A stretch of 64,000 nucleotides of DNA from Mycobacterium cookii (GTDB lineage Bacteria > Actinomycetota > Actinomycetes > Mycobacteriales > Mycobacteriaceae): assembly GCF_010727945.1 (NCBI RefSeq), contig NZ_AP022569.1:3906001-3970000 (forward strand), written 5' to 3'. Shown here in pieces: positions 8,233-16,400 of the stretch (the stretch's first letter is position 1; every line of letters begins with the position of its first letter). The notes below the pieces were generated by a model that was given only the letters and a program-made list of their open reading frames with translations, did not search any database and was not told the DNA's origin. A program made the translations under genes and the position numbers.

Positions 8233-9341
8233 GTATTCAATTGCGGGTCGGTCGCCGGCCTCTTTTCGCCGGCGAGGGCGGATTTCGCTGCGTCGAGGAG
8301 ACGCTTACTGCGGGGAAACTCAAGCAGTTGTTTACCCAAAAGTTCGAGTGCCGGAAACAGCGTCGCTGCCGGTACGCCGCGGGCGGCGAGGATGCCGGCG
8401 GTCCAGAGCATGAAGCCGGTGAACAGCTCGTCGTCGTCGGTATAGAGGCCCGCCACCAGGAATTCGACGATATGGGCGATGTCCTCGGCGGTCCGCTGCC
8501 GCTCGAAGTCGCTGTACTCGCGCATCGCGGGGATCCGGCTCTCCAGCGTCGCGAGCGTCTCCGTGATCAGCTGCGTGGCCGTCTGGCTGACCGTGGTGTA
8601 CTCCTGGTCGACCAGGTGCGGCAGGTCGTCGATGGGCTGACGGTTCGACGACAGATGCGTGCTCAAAAACCCCTCGGCCAGCAGCTCGGCGGCCGCGCGC
8701 GCGTCCGGAGCCCACGCGTCGGCGCCCAACTGCCGGGCGAAGCGGCCATCGGGGCCGAATGCCGCGCCCCCGGCCAGCACCGCCACTCCCGCGGCTTGGC
8801 AGGCGGTGATCGCCGCGTGCGCGGTCGGCAGCCGGGTGGGGATGGAGCAGGACAGCGCGACGGCGTCGGGTCCACTCTGATGCAGGTGGGCGATGAGGTG
8901 TGGGGTGGGGACCTGAGCGCCCAGAAAGTCGACCTGCCACCCGCGCAGCCGCAGTGTCTCGGCCAGCAGACGGGCTGGCAACGCGTGCCACTCGCCGTCG
9001 ACGCAGGCAACCGTGACTTTGCCGGTGTGCGCGGTCGTGCGGCCGGCGGGGTGATGAGCGAGCGCGGCGACCGCGCGGTCGTTGATGGCCGTGGCCGCGT
9101 GTTCCTGGGCGATTCTGATCCGGTTGGCGGCCCATTCAGCGCCGATCTTCTGCTGGACGGGTGCAATCACCTCGAGCAACACGTCTTCCGGCGGCACCCC
9201 TGCATCCATGGCCGCGTAGATCGTTGCCACTGCTGCGTATTCGTCGCAGTCGATGACAGCTCCCCAGAGTTGTTCCCGCACCTGAGCTAAATCAGTGGCG
9301 ACGGCCCGCGTGGCGGCGGAGTCGACGTCGTGAGAGCTCAA
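8229..9341 (-). CDS. Cobalamin-binding sensor protein with C-terminal helical sensor domain
   Basis: A 370-aa protein. Residues about 15-95 form a four-helix cap with W70, nine residues, then E80-H81. This W-x9-EH motif is typical of CarH-type adenosylcobalamin photoreceptors. Residues about 107-225 form the B12-binding Rossmann fold, with EWH (His119, likely lower axial ligand) and AVALSCS; the usual Gly of the ExHxxG motif is Pro. The C-terminal 145 residues are helical (VDQEYTTVSQTATQLITETL...) and may be a globin-like or RsbR-type sensor module. TTG 9341 is chosen because it overlaps the upstream PP2C stop (TTGA, 9338-9341); GTG codons a few residues in are alternatives. The operon context implies a signal input to the phosphatase/STAS switch. 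Confidence 0.8.
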   Translation of the reverse strand: MSSHDVDSAATRAVATDLAQVREQLWGAVIDCDEYAAVATIYAAMDAGVPPEDVLLEVIAPVQQKIGAEWAANRIRIAQEHAATAINDRAVAALAHHPAGRTTAHTGKVTVACVDGEWHALPARLLAETLRLRGWQVDFLGAQVPTPHLIAHLHQSGPDAVALSCSIPTRLPTAHAAITACQAAGVAVLAGGAAFGPDGRFARQLGADAWAPDARAAAELLAEGFLSTHLSSNRQPIDDLPHLVDQEYTTVSQTATQLITETLATLESRIPAMREYSDFERQRTAEDIAHIVEFLVAGLYTDDDELFTGFMLWTAGILAARGVPAATLFPALELLGKQLLEFPRSKRLLDAAKSALAGEKRPATDPQLNT

Positions 9342-10999
9342 GCCGTGAACCTTCCCCGGGTGTGGCCGTCGACGGCGCTCAGGTGGGTGCGGCGCGGGGC
9401 GGTGATGGCGACGACGGCGATGTCGTCGTGCACCTGCTGCCCGATCCACTGCGTGGCCAACATCATCACGCGTTCGACCACCGCGGTGGCGGGCATCCCG
9501 GAGCACTCGGACAGCGCGGCGGCCAGCCGTTCTTCGCCGAACATGTAATTGCCCAGCGGGCCGCCGCGCGCTTCCGTGACACCGTCGGTGTAGAGCACGC
9601 ACGTCTCGCCCGGCGCCAGCAAGGTCTCGAACGATTGGGTTTCGATGTTCGGCAACGCCCCGATCAGGGTGCCCGCCGTGTCGGCCTGCTCCACGTGCCC
9701 ACCGTCTCGCACGATCAGCGGAGGCAGGTGTCCGGCGCTGGTCAACCGCAACGCCACCCCGCCCTCGCGGTTGGCGGCCGAGGCAAGCACCAGCGTGGTG
9801 AACCGGGCGTGTTCGGTCGACAGCAGCGCGCCGTTGAGCAACTCGAGAACGGCCTGATGGTCGGCGGCCATCGGCGTCAGCGCCTGCAGCGTGTTACGGA
9901 TTTTGCCGGTCAGCATCGCGGCTTCCAGGCCCTTACCGCAGACGTCTCCCAGGACGACGAGCGTCTCGCCCTCGGGCGTGGACGCCGGGTGTACGTCGTA
10001 GAAGTCCCCGCCGACCACTTCATAGTCTTCTGAGGCCCGGTAGCCGCCGGCGAACTCGATGCCGTGCACCGGGTGCAGTTGGGGAGGCAGCAGGTCACGC
10101 ATCAGCGTGCGGGTGATCGCCGCCTGCTCGGCGTAAAGCCGTGCGGCCGACAGCGCGGCGCCGGCGCGCGCCGCGAACAACCGTGCCAGTACCTCTTCAC
10201 CCTCGCTGAAGACGCCCTCCTCGGCGTGCCGCAGCAGCACCAGTGCGCCCGCCGATACGCCGTGACCGGGCAGGGGAGTGATCATCACCGAGCCCACCGG
10301 CCCCTGGAAGCCGTGCGGAATCAGCCACGCCGGCAGCGTCGCGGCGTCGATCCAGCGCGAGGGAACCGGCGGGAATCCCCGCAACGCCTCGCTCAGACCC
10401 GTCACCGACATCGGGTCGGCGTCGACACTGCGCTGCTCGACATCTCCTGATGCGTCGCAGTAGAACACCGGCATCCGACGGCCGCGGCCCGCGGGAGCGA
10501 CGACGACTGCCGCGTCGGCGAGGTCCCGCGCCGCGAGCTGCACCGTCGCTTCGCGGCAGCGGTCGATGTTCAGTGACGCCATCAGCACAGACGACGCCTC
10601 GAGCAGGAAAGCCGCGCGTTCGTGTTCCCTGGTCAGCGCTTGCTGCGCGTCGCGTAACACCTGGCCGGTGTCCTCGACCAGTGACCACGCCACCTCTCCT
10701 CCGGGCAGCATGGCGTGGTGTGCGTCGAACCGCCGCCCGCCCACCGGGCCGGAGGCGTTGAACGACTCCCGGTTGTCATGAATCGCGGTGGTTTGTACGA
10801 GTCGATCGTGTACGGGCGACAGCCACCCGACGGCGACATCGAGGCGAACCCCGGGCTCCGCTTCGGGGATCAAGGACTGGGCCGAGGCGCTCAGCGCTTG
10901 GATGGATCCGGCCCGATCGACCACAAGTGTTGGACACGCGACGTAGGTCCACAGTGATTCGTGGTCGGTTTCAACCCGTACCGAGGACCCATCTTGCAT
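9338..10999 (-). CDS. PAS-GAF-PP2C (SpoIIE/RsbU-type) serine phosphatase
   Basis: A 553-aa sensor phosphatase. A PAS-like domain (about 15-115), a GAF domain (about 130-300) and a SpoIIE-type PP2C domain (about 315-540) follow in order. Metal-binding motifs are intact: GGDFYD, GDVCGKG, YTDGVTEA and DDIAVV. It should dephosphorylate the STAS protein encoded two genes downstream. It is the first gene of the operon (11000 to 7849), with 4-base overlaps at both junctions. The PAS and GAF domains imply small-molecule, redox or light input, and the B12 protein encoded between phosphatase and STAS genes may add another. Confidence 0.9.
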   Translation of the reverse strand: MQDGSSVRVETDHESLWTYVACPTLVVDRAGSIQALSASAQSLIPEAEPGVRLDVAVGWLSPVHDRLVQTTAIHDNRESFNASGPVGGRRFDAHHAMLPGGEVAWSLVEDTGQVLRDAQQALTREHERAAFLLEASSVLMASLNIDRCREATVQLAARDLADAAVVVAPAGRGRRMPVFYCDASGDVEQRSVDADPMSVTGLSEALRGFPPVPSRWIDAATLPAWLIPHGFQGPVGSVMITPLPGHGVSAGALVLLRHAEEGVFSEGEEVLARLFAARAGAALSAARLYAEQAAITRTLMRDLLPPQLHPVHGIEFAGGYRASEDYEVVGGDFYDVHPASTPEGETLVVLGDVCGKGLEAAMLTGKIRNTLQALTPMAADHQAVLELLNGALLSTEHARFTTLVLASAANREGGVALRLTSAGHLPPLIVRDGGHVEQADTAGTLIGALPNIETQSFETLLAPGETCVLYTDGVTEARGGPLGNYMFGEERLAAALSECSGMPATAVVERVMMLATQWIGQQVHDDIAVVAITAPRRTHLSAVDGHTRGRFTA

Positions 11000-11170
11000 A
11001 AATAATCGACCTAAGAATCGTCGTGTCTACTTAACGAACCCCCGCGAGCGAGTTTACGCACATCGCTTGTCGCTGCGGAAGACTCGGGTGTTCGCCCGAT
11101 CTTGATATTTGGGCTTTGCAGCGCTGCCGGAATCGCTACGGTCGATGGTACCCAAACTACGGAGGTCCTG

Positions 11171-11569
11171 ATGGGCGAGCAGATTCCGCTGGTCGACTAC
11201 TTGGTGCTCGACGACGGCAACCCGCATCTCCGAGCGCAGGAATGCGTGAACTGCGGCGCCCGATTCTTTGATCGGCGCAACGCCTGCGCGTCATGCTTTG
11301 CGTCCGAATTCACCACGGTTTCGATACCGACCGAAGGCACGGTGCGAGCGTTCACAATTGTCACTTTCGCCGCTCCCGGCATCCCCACCCCATTTGTCGC
11401 CTCGGTGGTCGACTGCGACGGCACCCAAGTGCGCGCCAATCTGGTCAATGTCGAGCCCGACCCCGAACACGTTCACGACGGAATGAAGGTGCGGCTGGCA
11501 ACGTTCCCGATCGGCGCCGACTCGGCGGGGACCGAGGCGATCGGCTTCGGCTTCGAGCCCGCGATCTGA
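11171..11569 (+). CDS. Zn-ribbon/OB-fold protein (DUF35 type), thiolase partner
   Basis: A 132-aa protein with a four-Cys rubredoxin-like zinc ribbon (CVNCG...CASC) followed by an OB-fold (VRAFTIVTFAAPGIPTPFVASVV). Such proteins pair with SCP-x-type thiolases and bind or channel acyl-CoA. The ATG at 11171 follows GGAGG (11161-11165) immediately and gives the typical N-terminus ahead of the ribbon; the open frame further upstream lacks such a site. The thiolase gene starts 29 bp downstream on the same strand, which supports a two-subunit enzyme. Confidence 0.88.
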   Translation: MGEQIPLVDYLVLDDGNPHLRAQECVNCGARFFDRRNACASCFASEFTTVSIPTEGTVRAFTIVTFAAPGIPTPFVASVVDCDGTQVRANLVNVEPDPEHVHDGMKVRLATFPIGADSAGTEAIGFGFEPAI

Positions 11570-11598
11570 CCACCCAGCTCTATTAATAAGGAGAAGCG

Positions 11599-12810
11599 AT
11601 GAGCGTCAGCGACGAGATCTGGATTCTTGGGATCCGGATGACCAAATTCGGCAAGCACGCGGACAAGGACACCGTCGATCTGGCGGCCGAGGCCGCGACC
11701 GGCGCGCTCGCCGATGCGGGCGTGACGATGGCCGACATCGGGGTGATCGCGGCCGGGAATCTGATGGCGGCAAATGCCGGCATCGGTCAGCAGCTGCAAA
11801 AGCAGATCGGCCAGACCGGCATCCCGGTGTACAACGTGGCCAATGCGTGCGCGACCGGAGCCACCGCCCTGCGCACCGCGATCATGGCGGTCAAGGCCGG
11901 CGAAGTGAAATACGGATTGGCGGTCGGCGTGGAGAAGCTGTCCGGCGCCGGATTGCTCGGCGCCGGTGGCCAGAAGAAGGACACCGCCGACGTGTGGGAG
12001 CCGAAAGGTCGTTACGGCGCCGTCGCGCCGGTCGACGGACGCATCGGCACCGAAGCCATGCCGGGAGTCTTCGCGCAGATAGGCACGGAGTACGGACACA
12101 AGTACGGCGGCACGAGTTTCGAGCTGTTCGCCAAGATCAGCGAGAAGAACCACGCTCACTCGACGCTGAATCCGCTGGCCGCCTACCAGAAGAAGTTCAC
12201 CCTCGAGCAGATCATGAACGACGTCATGATCGCCTACCCGAACACCCGGCCGATGTGTTCGGCCAACTGCGACGGCGCCGCTGCTGCGGTGGTGTGCAAC
12301 GGCGAGACAGTGAAGTCGCTGTCGCTGGAACAACGCCGACGCGCGGTGAAAGTGTCGGCGTCGATTCTGACCACCGATCCCTACGAGGCGGGTTGTCAGG
12401 TGCTGCCGAACGTCAACACGCTGACCCGCAACGCCGCTGCGACCGCCTACGAGCAGGCCGGTATCGGCCCGAGCGATCTCGACCTCGTCGAGTTGCACGA
12501 CTGCTTCGCCACCGCTGAGCTGGTGCACTACGACAACCTGATGTTGTGCGAAAAGGGCGGCGCGGCAGACTTTTTCAACTCCGGTGCGACGTGGCGCGAC
12601 GGCACGACACCGGTGAATGTGTCGGGCGGCCTGCAGTCCAAGGGCCATCCCATCGCGGCGACCGGGATCGCCAACATCTGGGAGATCTGCCATCACCTCC
12701 GCGGCGAGGCCGGCGACCGCCAGATCGAGAACGCCAAAGTCGGTCTGGCCCATGTGATTGGGCTCGGATCGGCTTGCGGCGTGCACATCCTGGAGAAGTC
12801 AGCAGCCTAG
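11599..12810 (+). CDS. SCP-x-type thiolase / acetyl-CoA acetyltransferase
   Basis: A 403-aa thiolase-fold enzyme. Nucleophile Cys84 is in NACATGATAL, the HDCF motif holds His300, GGLQSKGHP holds His350, and a second Cys393 is in GSACGVHIL. The lack of the classical thiolase C-terminal pattern and the adjacent DUF35 protein place it in the lipid-transfer/SCP-x group, which in mycobacteria often serves sterol side-chain or branched acyl degradation; the exact substrate is not visible. The ribosome site AAGGAG lies just upstream. It forms an operon with the OB-fold gene. Confidence 0.88.
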   Translation: MSVSDEIWILGIRMTKFGKHADKDTVDLAAEAATGALADAGVTMADIGVIAAGNLMAANAGIGQQLQKQIGQTGIPVYNVANACATGATALRTAIMAVKAGEVKYGLAVGVEKLSGAGLLGAGGQKKDTADVWEPKGRYGAVAPVDGRIGTEAMPGVFAQIGTEYGHKYGGTSFELFAKISEKNHAHSTLNPLAAYQKKFTLEQIMNDVMIAYPNTRPMCSANCDGAAAAVVCNGETVKSLSLEQRRRAVKVSASILTTDPYEAGCQVLPNVNTLTRNAAATAYEQAGIGPSDLDLVELHDCFATAELVHYDNLMLCEKGGAADFFNSGATWRDGTTPVNVSGGLQSKGHPIAATGIANIWEICHHLRGEAGDRQIENAKVGLAHVIGLGSACGVHILEKSAA

Positions 12811-12896
12811 AGGCGCTCGCGGTCGCGAGGGCGGCGAAGCTGTCCGAAGCGGGACGTCAACCTTTTGTCGATAAAGCAAGCTCAGGGGGATTTCTG

Positions 12897-13970
12897 ATGT
12901 GCACTGCGAGCGGCCGCTTCATCATTCCCGCAGCTGTCCTGCGCAGGCTCGCCGACGATGACTCCATCCCGCAGGAGTCGCGGCAAGCGCTCCTCGACAG
13001 CGCGGCGGCGGAGGCCTCGTGGCGAGAACTACGGAAGGCCCACACGGACGCGACGCAGGCCGGCTTCGTCGCAAAAGGGATCACCAGCCTTCGTCTCGCG
13101 GGTGTGCTCGCGCCTGTCCCGGCGGTGACCGTCTACGACTGCAAAAACACCGAATCACTGCCCGGTGCGCCGGTTTCGGATCCCGGCAAAAGCCCGGACT
13201 TGACGGCGAGACGTGCATTCGATGCGACCACCGCGGTCGTCGACTTCTACCGGGAATGCTTCGGACGGAATTCCGTTGACGATGCCGGCATGACGCTGAT
13301 GTCGTCGATTCACTACAGCGTGCGCTACGACAACGCCTTCTGGAACGGCAGCCAGATGACGTACGGGGACGGCGACGGCAGGGTTTTCACCGACTTCACG
13401 AAGTCCGACGACGTCATCGGCCACGAACTCACCCACGGCGTCACCCAATTCACCGCCGGCCTGGACTACTCGGACGAGCCTGGCGCACTCAACGAAAGTG
13501 TGTCCGACGTATTCGGCGCAATGTTCCACCAGTGGCGGGCAAAGCAGACCGTCGCGAAAGCGGACTGGCTGATCGGACCGGGCGTACTCGGTCCAGTGGC
13601 CCTCGCAAAGGGGTACACGTGCCTGCGCAACATGGCTGATCCCGGTTCGCGGCAATGCCTTTCGCCGCAGCCGTCACGCTATCGCGACTATGTCGCCGGA
13701 GGCGACCCGCACGAGAACAGTGGCATCCCGAACCACGCCTTCTATCTGGCGGCCAAGGCTATTGGCGGAAATGCCTGGGAGAAAGCCGGAAAAGTCTGGT
13801 ACGCGGCGCTCACCAGTGATAAGGCCCGGCCGTCCACCGGCTTCGGCGACTTCGCCGCGCTGACTCGTGCCGCCGCCAAATCGCTGTTCCCCAGCGACAC
13901 CAAGGTCTACCGCGGCGTCGACGATGCATGGACGCACGTCGGTATCCCAAACCCCGATGCATCGGCCTGA
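12897..13970 (+). CDS. M4 (thermolysin-fold) metalloprotease, protealysin-like
   Basis: A 357-aa zinc protease. HELTH (176-180) supplies two zinc His and the catalytic Glu, the third ligand is Glu200 in NESVSD, and the catalytic His280 is in NSGIPNHAF. There is no signal peptide. The N-terminal 50 residues (CTASGRFIIPAAVL...) resemble the short protealysin propeptide, whose usual PPY-type motif is replaced by IIPAAVL. The ATG at 12897 follows CAGGGGGA with good spacing; the longer open frame upstream overlaps the thiolase gene and is rejected. The gene is followed 2 bases later by an emfourin-like inhibitor gene, as in protealysin-emfourin operons. Confidence 0.9.
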   Translation: MCTASGRFIIPAAVLRRLADDDSIPQESRQALLDSAAAEASWRELRKAHTDATQAGFVAKGITSLRLAGVLAPVPAVTVYDCKNTESLPGAPVSDPGKSPDLTARRAFDATTAVVDFYRECFGRNSVDDAGMTLMSSIHYSVRYDNAFWNGSQMTYGDGDGRVFTDFTKSDDVIGHELTHGVTQFTAGLDYSDEPGALNESVSDVFGAMFHQWRAKQTVAKADWLIGPGVLGPVALAKGYTCLRNMADPGSRQCLSPQPSRYRDYVAGGDPHENSGIPNHAFYLAAKAIGGNAWEKAGKVWYAALTSDKARPSTGFGDFAALTRAAAKSLFPSDTKVYRGVDDAWTHVGIPNPDASA

Positions 13971-13972
13971 CA

Positions 13973-14239
13973 ATGGGCGATCGGTATTTCATCGAACGCT
14001 ACGGCGGCTTGGCAGGCCTCAAGGCCAGCGGCGCCGTCGATGGTGATGCCCTGAATCCCGATGATCGCCAGACGCTGGAGCAGCTGCTCGACAGCGAGGA
14101 AGCCTTTGCGGGAGACACCGGCCACGACCGCTACACCTACGTCGTGCGGCGAGAGAACGCGTCGGGAAGCACAACGCGCCACATTCCCGAGAGTCTGATG
14201 CCGAGTGCGGTGGCGAGCATCGTGAAAGCCGATATCTGA
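13973..14239 (+). CDS. Emfourin-like protealysin inhibitor
   Basis: An 88-aa protein immediately behind the M4 protease gene. It has the family layout: FIERYGGLAGLKASG, an acidic helix-rich middle (DDRQTLEQLLDS), a strand pair around DRYTYVVRR, and a C-terminal IPESLMPSAVASIV. Emfourins are small slow-binding inhibitors that keep protealysin-type M4 enzymes inactive in the producing cell. ATG 13973 lies 2 bases after the protease stop. The next feature, a tRNA fragment, begins right after its stop codon. Confidence 0.8.
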   Translation: MGDRYFIERYGGLAGLKASGAVDGDALNPDDRQTLEQLLDSEEAFAGDTGHDRYTYVVRRENASGSTTRHIPESLMPSAVASIVKADI

Positions 14240-14241
14240 GC

Positions 14242-14282
14242 GGAGCCGTGACGGGAATCGAACCCGCGTGTTCAGCTTGGGA
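14242..14282 (-). repeat. Decayed 3' fragment of tRNA-Gly(CCC), probable old attachment site
   Basis: This stretch aligns with the 3' half of the intact tRNA-Gly at 60545-60618 (acceptor 3' strand, T arm, variable loop, anticodon arm up to the loop) over about 41 nt, with one deleted base in the acceptor strand and one substitution. Homology stops inside the anticodon loop. It cannot fold as a tRNA. With the identical copies at 29892 and 60542 it is best explained as an att remnant of an earlier integration. Confidence 0.75.
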
Positions 14283-16086
14283 AACCACCGTCACGCGTTG
14301 GTCCACGGCCAGGGCGCTCGTTCGGATTTGGTTGCGGCCGATGAATTTTCGGCGCGCTTGTCGATGATTGCTGGCCGGGACGCTGCGGCGGCGGGGCGAT
14401 GGGGCGTTGCCTCCGGTCGTCGGACCGGAAGATGCGGGGCGCACGGGTCGATAGCTGTTGTGTCGCGTCCTCACGCCCGGAGCGGACGTCTATCCGGCGC
14501 GTGGGCTGTTCCGTTGGACGATGGATCCGCGGCGGGGGAGTTGGCTGTTGCCGTAGTGGGGCGGTTGATTCCGCTGCGCCGGGGATGCGCAGTCGCGTCG
14601 TCTCGGCATCCGAGCCAACAGGCCGGATCTGGTTGTCCCCCTTGCCTTTAGCGGGTGGGCGACGTTGTACAAAGCGTGCGGTGATGATGGCCACGACGAG
14701 AATGCACAGGGCTAGCCCGCTGAGCACGGCATCGAAGGTGCTGGTGATCTGCTGGGCGAGATTGTTTCCGTAGACCGGGTTGCCGCCCCCGGTGGGCGTA
14801 CCTGCAATTCGGGGAGATAGGGCGATGCCCAGCACGATGCGAGAAACACTGAGTACCAGAAGAACTCCGCACAGAGATGAGATGACGGCGACCGGGAAGA
14901 AGCGGCTGAGGAGGTTCCCGCGGAGCCAAATCGCTAGCGCCGCGGTCAAAACATCGAAAGTGGCCATTGCCGCGCTGTCGTAGGGCGAGCGCGACAGATG
15001 CAAAACGGCGGCAACGATGACGTCGGTTGCTCTCATCAATGCGGAAGCCAGGCACCAAATAGCAATCAGCAGCAAGCCTTTTCGTGCGGCTACCCGCCAG
15101 ATGCCTCGGTCGATCTGCTGGTTGGTTGCCACCCTGAGCAGGGTCAGCGGCGCGAATATGGCCGCGGCCGCAACCCACGCCAGATAGCCCTCGAATCCCA
15201 CCCCAGCCGTCGACGTGTTCTGTGCGATGCCATGAAATCCGTCGATCTCGCGGCCGACGGGAAGGACCCAGACGACAACGCCGGCGGTCAGCGTGGACGC
15301 TCCGAGAGCTATGGTCGCCAGCCGAGAGGACCTGCTGCTGCTCTGCAGAATCCACCTGGCTGCCACGACGACGGGGACCAGTGCCACAACGCCGTACACC
15401 ACTGCCGTCGCAATGATCGCCATATTCTGTTTGCCGAAGCCAGACGAGTCTGCCGAGCCTGGCAAGGCGGCTTTTGTCCGCCAGAACAGGTTGAACAAAA
15501 CAGCCAGCGCCGCAAGGGCTATGGACGTGTAGCCCACGATCCGAGCCGACATCGGCCATTTTCGGAGGCTGCCATCGTCGGTGGCAGTGCCGGTGATTGA
15601 AGGCTGCGCACTCAACAGTGCGCCGCTGATCCCGAGCCACGCGCCTGGACCCACGCCACCCGGGACATTGCCGCTGCCGCCGTAGCGGATGGTCTGCACG
15701 ACGTCGAAACCGACGACGCCCGCCACCAGCAAGATGTATGGCGCGCTGAGCGCCACTCGGAGTCGACCGGCGAGGCTATTGCCCGGGCGTGAGCCGATCG
15801 CATAGGTCACCGCGACAGCTGCCAGCGAGAGCACGGTCACCACAGCCAGCAGCGCAAACAACGCACCGCTGCTGTGCGGGATACCGATGCCGAAATACAG
15901 GTTCCACGGGAAGAGGGGCGCGATGAGCAAGAGCACGCCGGCGACGACGTCGCGACCGATATTCCATCGCTTCGCCGAGGGCTCGTTCGGAGCGGGGTGT
16001 CTCGGGGGCGGCGGTGCACCCTGTCCGGCTGAGAGACGTTGGGTGGCGAAGTTCTGGGTGGCCGGGTCATCGTGCCTTTGGCTCAC
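14272..16086 (-). CDS. Polytopic membrane protein with disordered C-terminal tail
   Basis: A 604-aa integral membrane protein. GTG 16086 is chosen for its GGGAGA site upstream (MSQRHDDPATQNF...); the frame is open to 16209. After a short Pro-rich cytosolic N-terminus there are roughly ten hydrophobic segments, the first being VVAGVLLLIAPLFPWNLYF, with further ones through about residue 480. The last 110 residues are Arg/Pro/Gln-rich and disordered (RIHRP, KIHRP motifs). The family is unknown to me. Its final codons and stop lie inside the tRNA-Gly fragment, so the 3' end was probably fixed by the integration event. It is divergent from the Thr/Gly-repeat protein gene. Confidence 0.75.
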   Translation of the reverse strand: MSQRHDDPATQNFATQRLSAGQGAPPPPRHPAPNEPSAKRWNIGRDVVAGVLLLIAPLFPWNLYFGIGIPHSSGALFALLAVVTVLSLAAVAVTYAIGSRPGNSLAGRLRVALSAPYILLVAGVVGFDVVQTIRYGGSGNVPGGVGPGAWLGISGALLSAQPSITGTATDDGSLRKWPMSARIVGYTSIALAALAVLFNLFWRTKAALPGSADSSGFGKQNMAIIATAVVYGVVALVPVVVAARWILQSSSRSSRLATIALGASTLTAGVVVWVLPVGREIDGFHGIAQNTSTAGVGFEGYLAWVAAAAIFAPLTLLRVATNQQIDRGIWRVAARKGLLLIAIWCLASALMRATDVIVAAVLHLSRSPYDSAAMATFDVLTAALAIWLRGNLLSRFFPVAVISSLCGVLLVLSVSRIVLGIALSPRIAGTPTGGGNPVYGNNLAQQITSTFDAVLSGLALCILVVAIITARFVQRRPPAKGKGDNQIRPVGSDAETTRLRIPGAAESTAPLRQQPTPPPRIHRPTEQPTRRIDVRSGREDATQQLSTRAPRIFRSDDRRQRPIAPPPQRPGQQSSTSAPKIHRPQPNPNERPGRGPTRDGGFPS

Positions 16087-16400
16087 GAGATCTCCCTGGG
16101 ATGTGAAACTGCGGTTCGGCACCGGTTTAGTTGTGCGCCGAGTTAGCACAATGTTCGGCAAAGTGCGCGGCTCGTCTGTGACGGTATCCGCTGTGCGACG
16201 ATCCAGCACGAGGTTGTACCGGCTAATTCGGCAGACATCCGAGGCGAAGCAAAATCTGACAAATGCGCTGGCATTTTCTCGCCAATGACTGATAATCGCC
16301 GAGGTATAGCGAAGCTCGGCATCTTGCCTCGGCTTGCCCTGGTAGATCGTGATTGACTGGCGACCATGCCGATGCGGCAGCAGTGGAGAGGAGGTCCGCG
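16087..16400. other. Divergent promoter region without a recognisable gene
   Basis: Between the GTG starts of the membrane protein (minus) and the repeat protein (plus). It is less GC-rich than its neighbours. I see no RNA gene, strong palindrome or conserved open frame; both genes' promoters should lie here. AGGAGG at about 16388-16395 serves the plus-strand gene. Confidence 0.5.

Noticed and set aside
11473..12786. 437-aa minus-strand open frame opposite the thiolase gene
   Set aside because: Arg/Gly-rich antisense shadow of a clear thiolase with intact catalytic residues; no ribosome site or family pattern.
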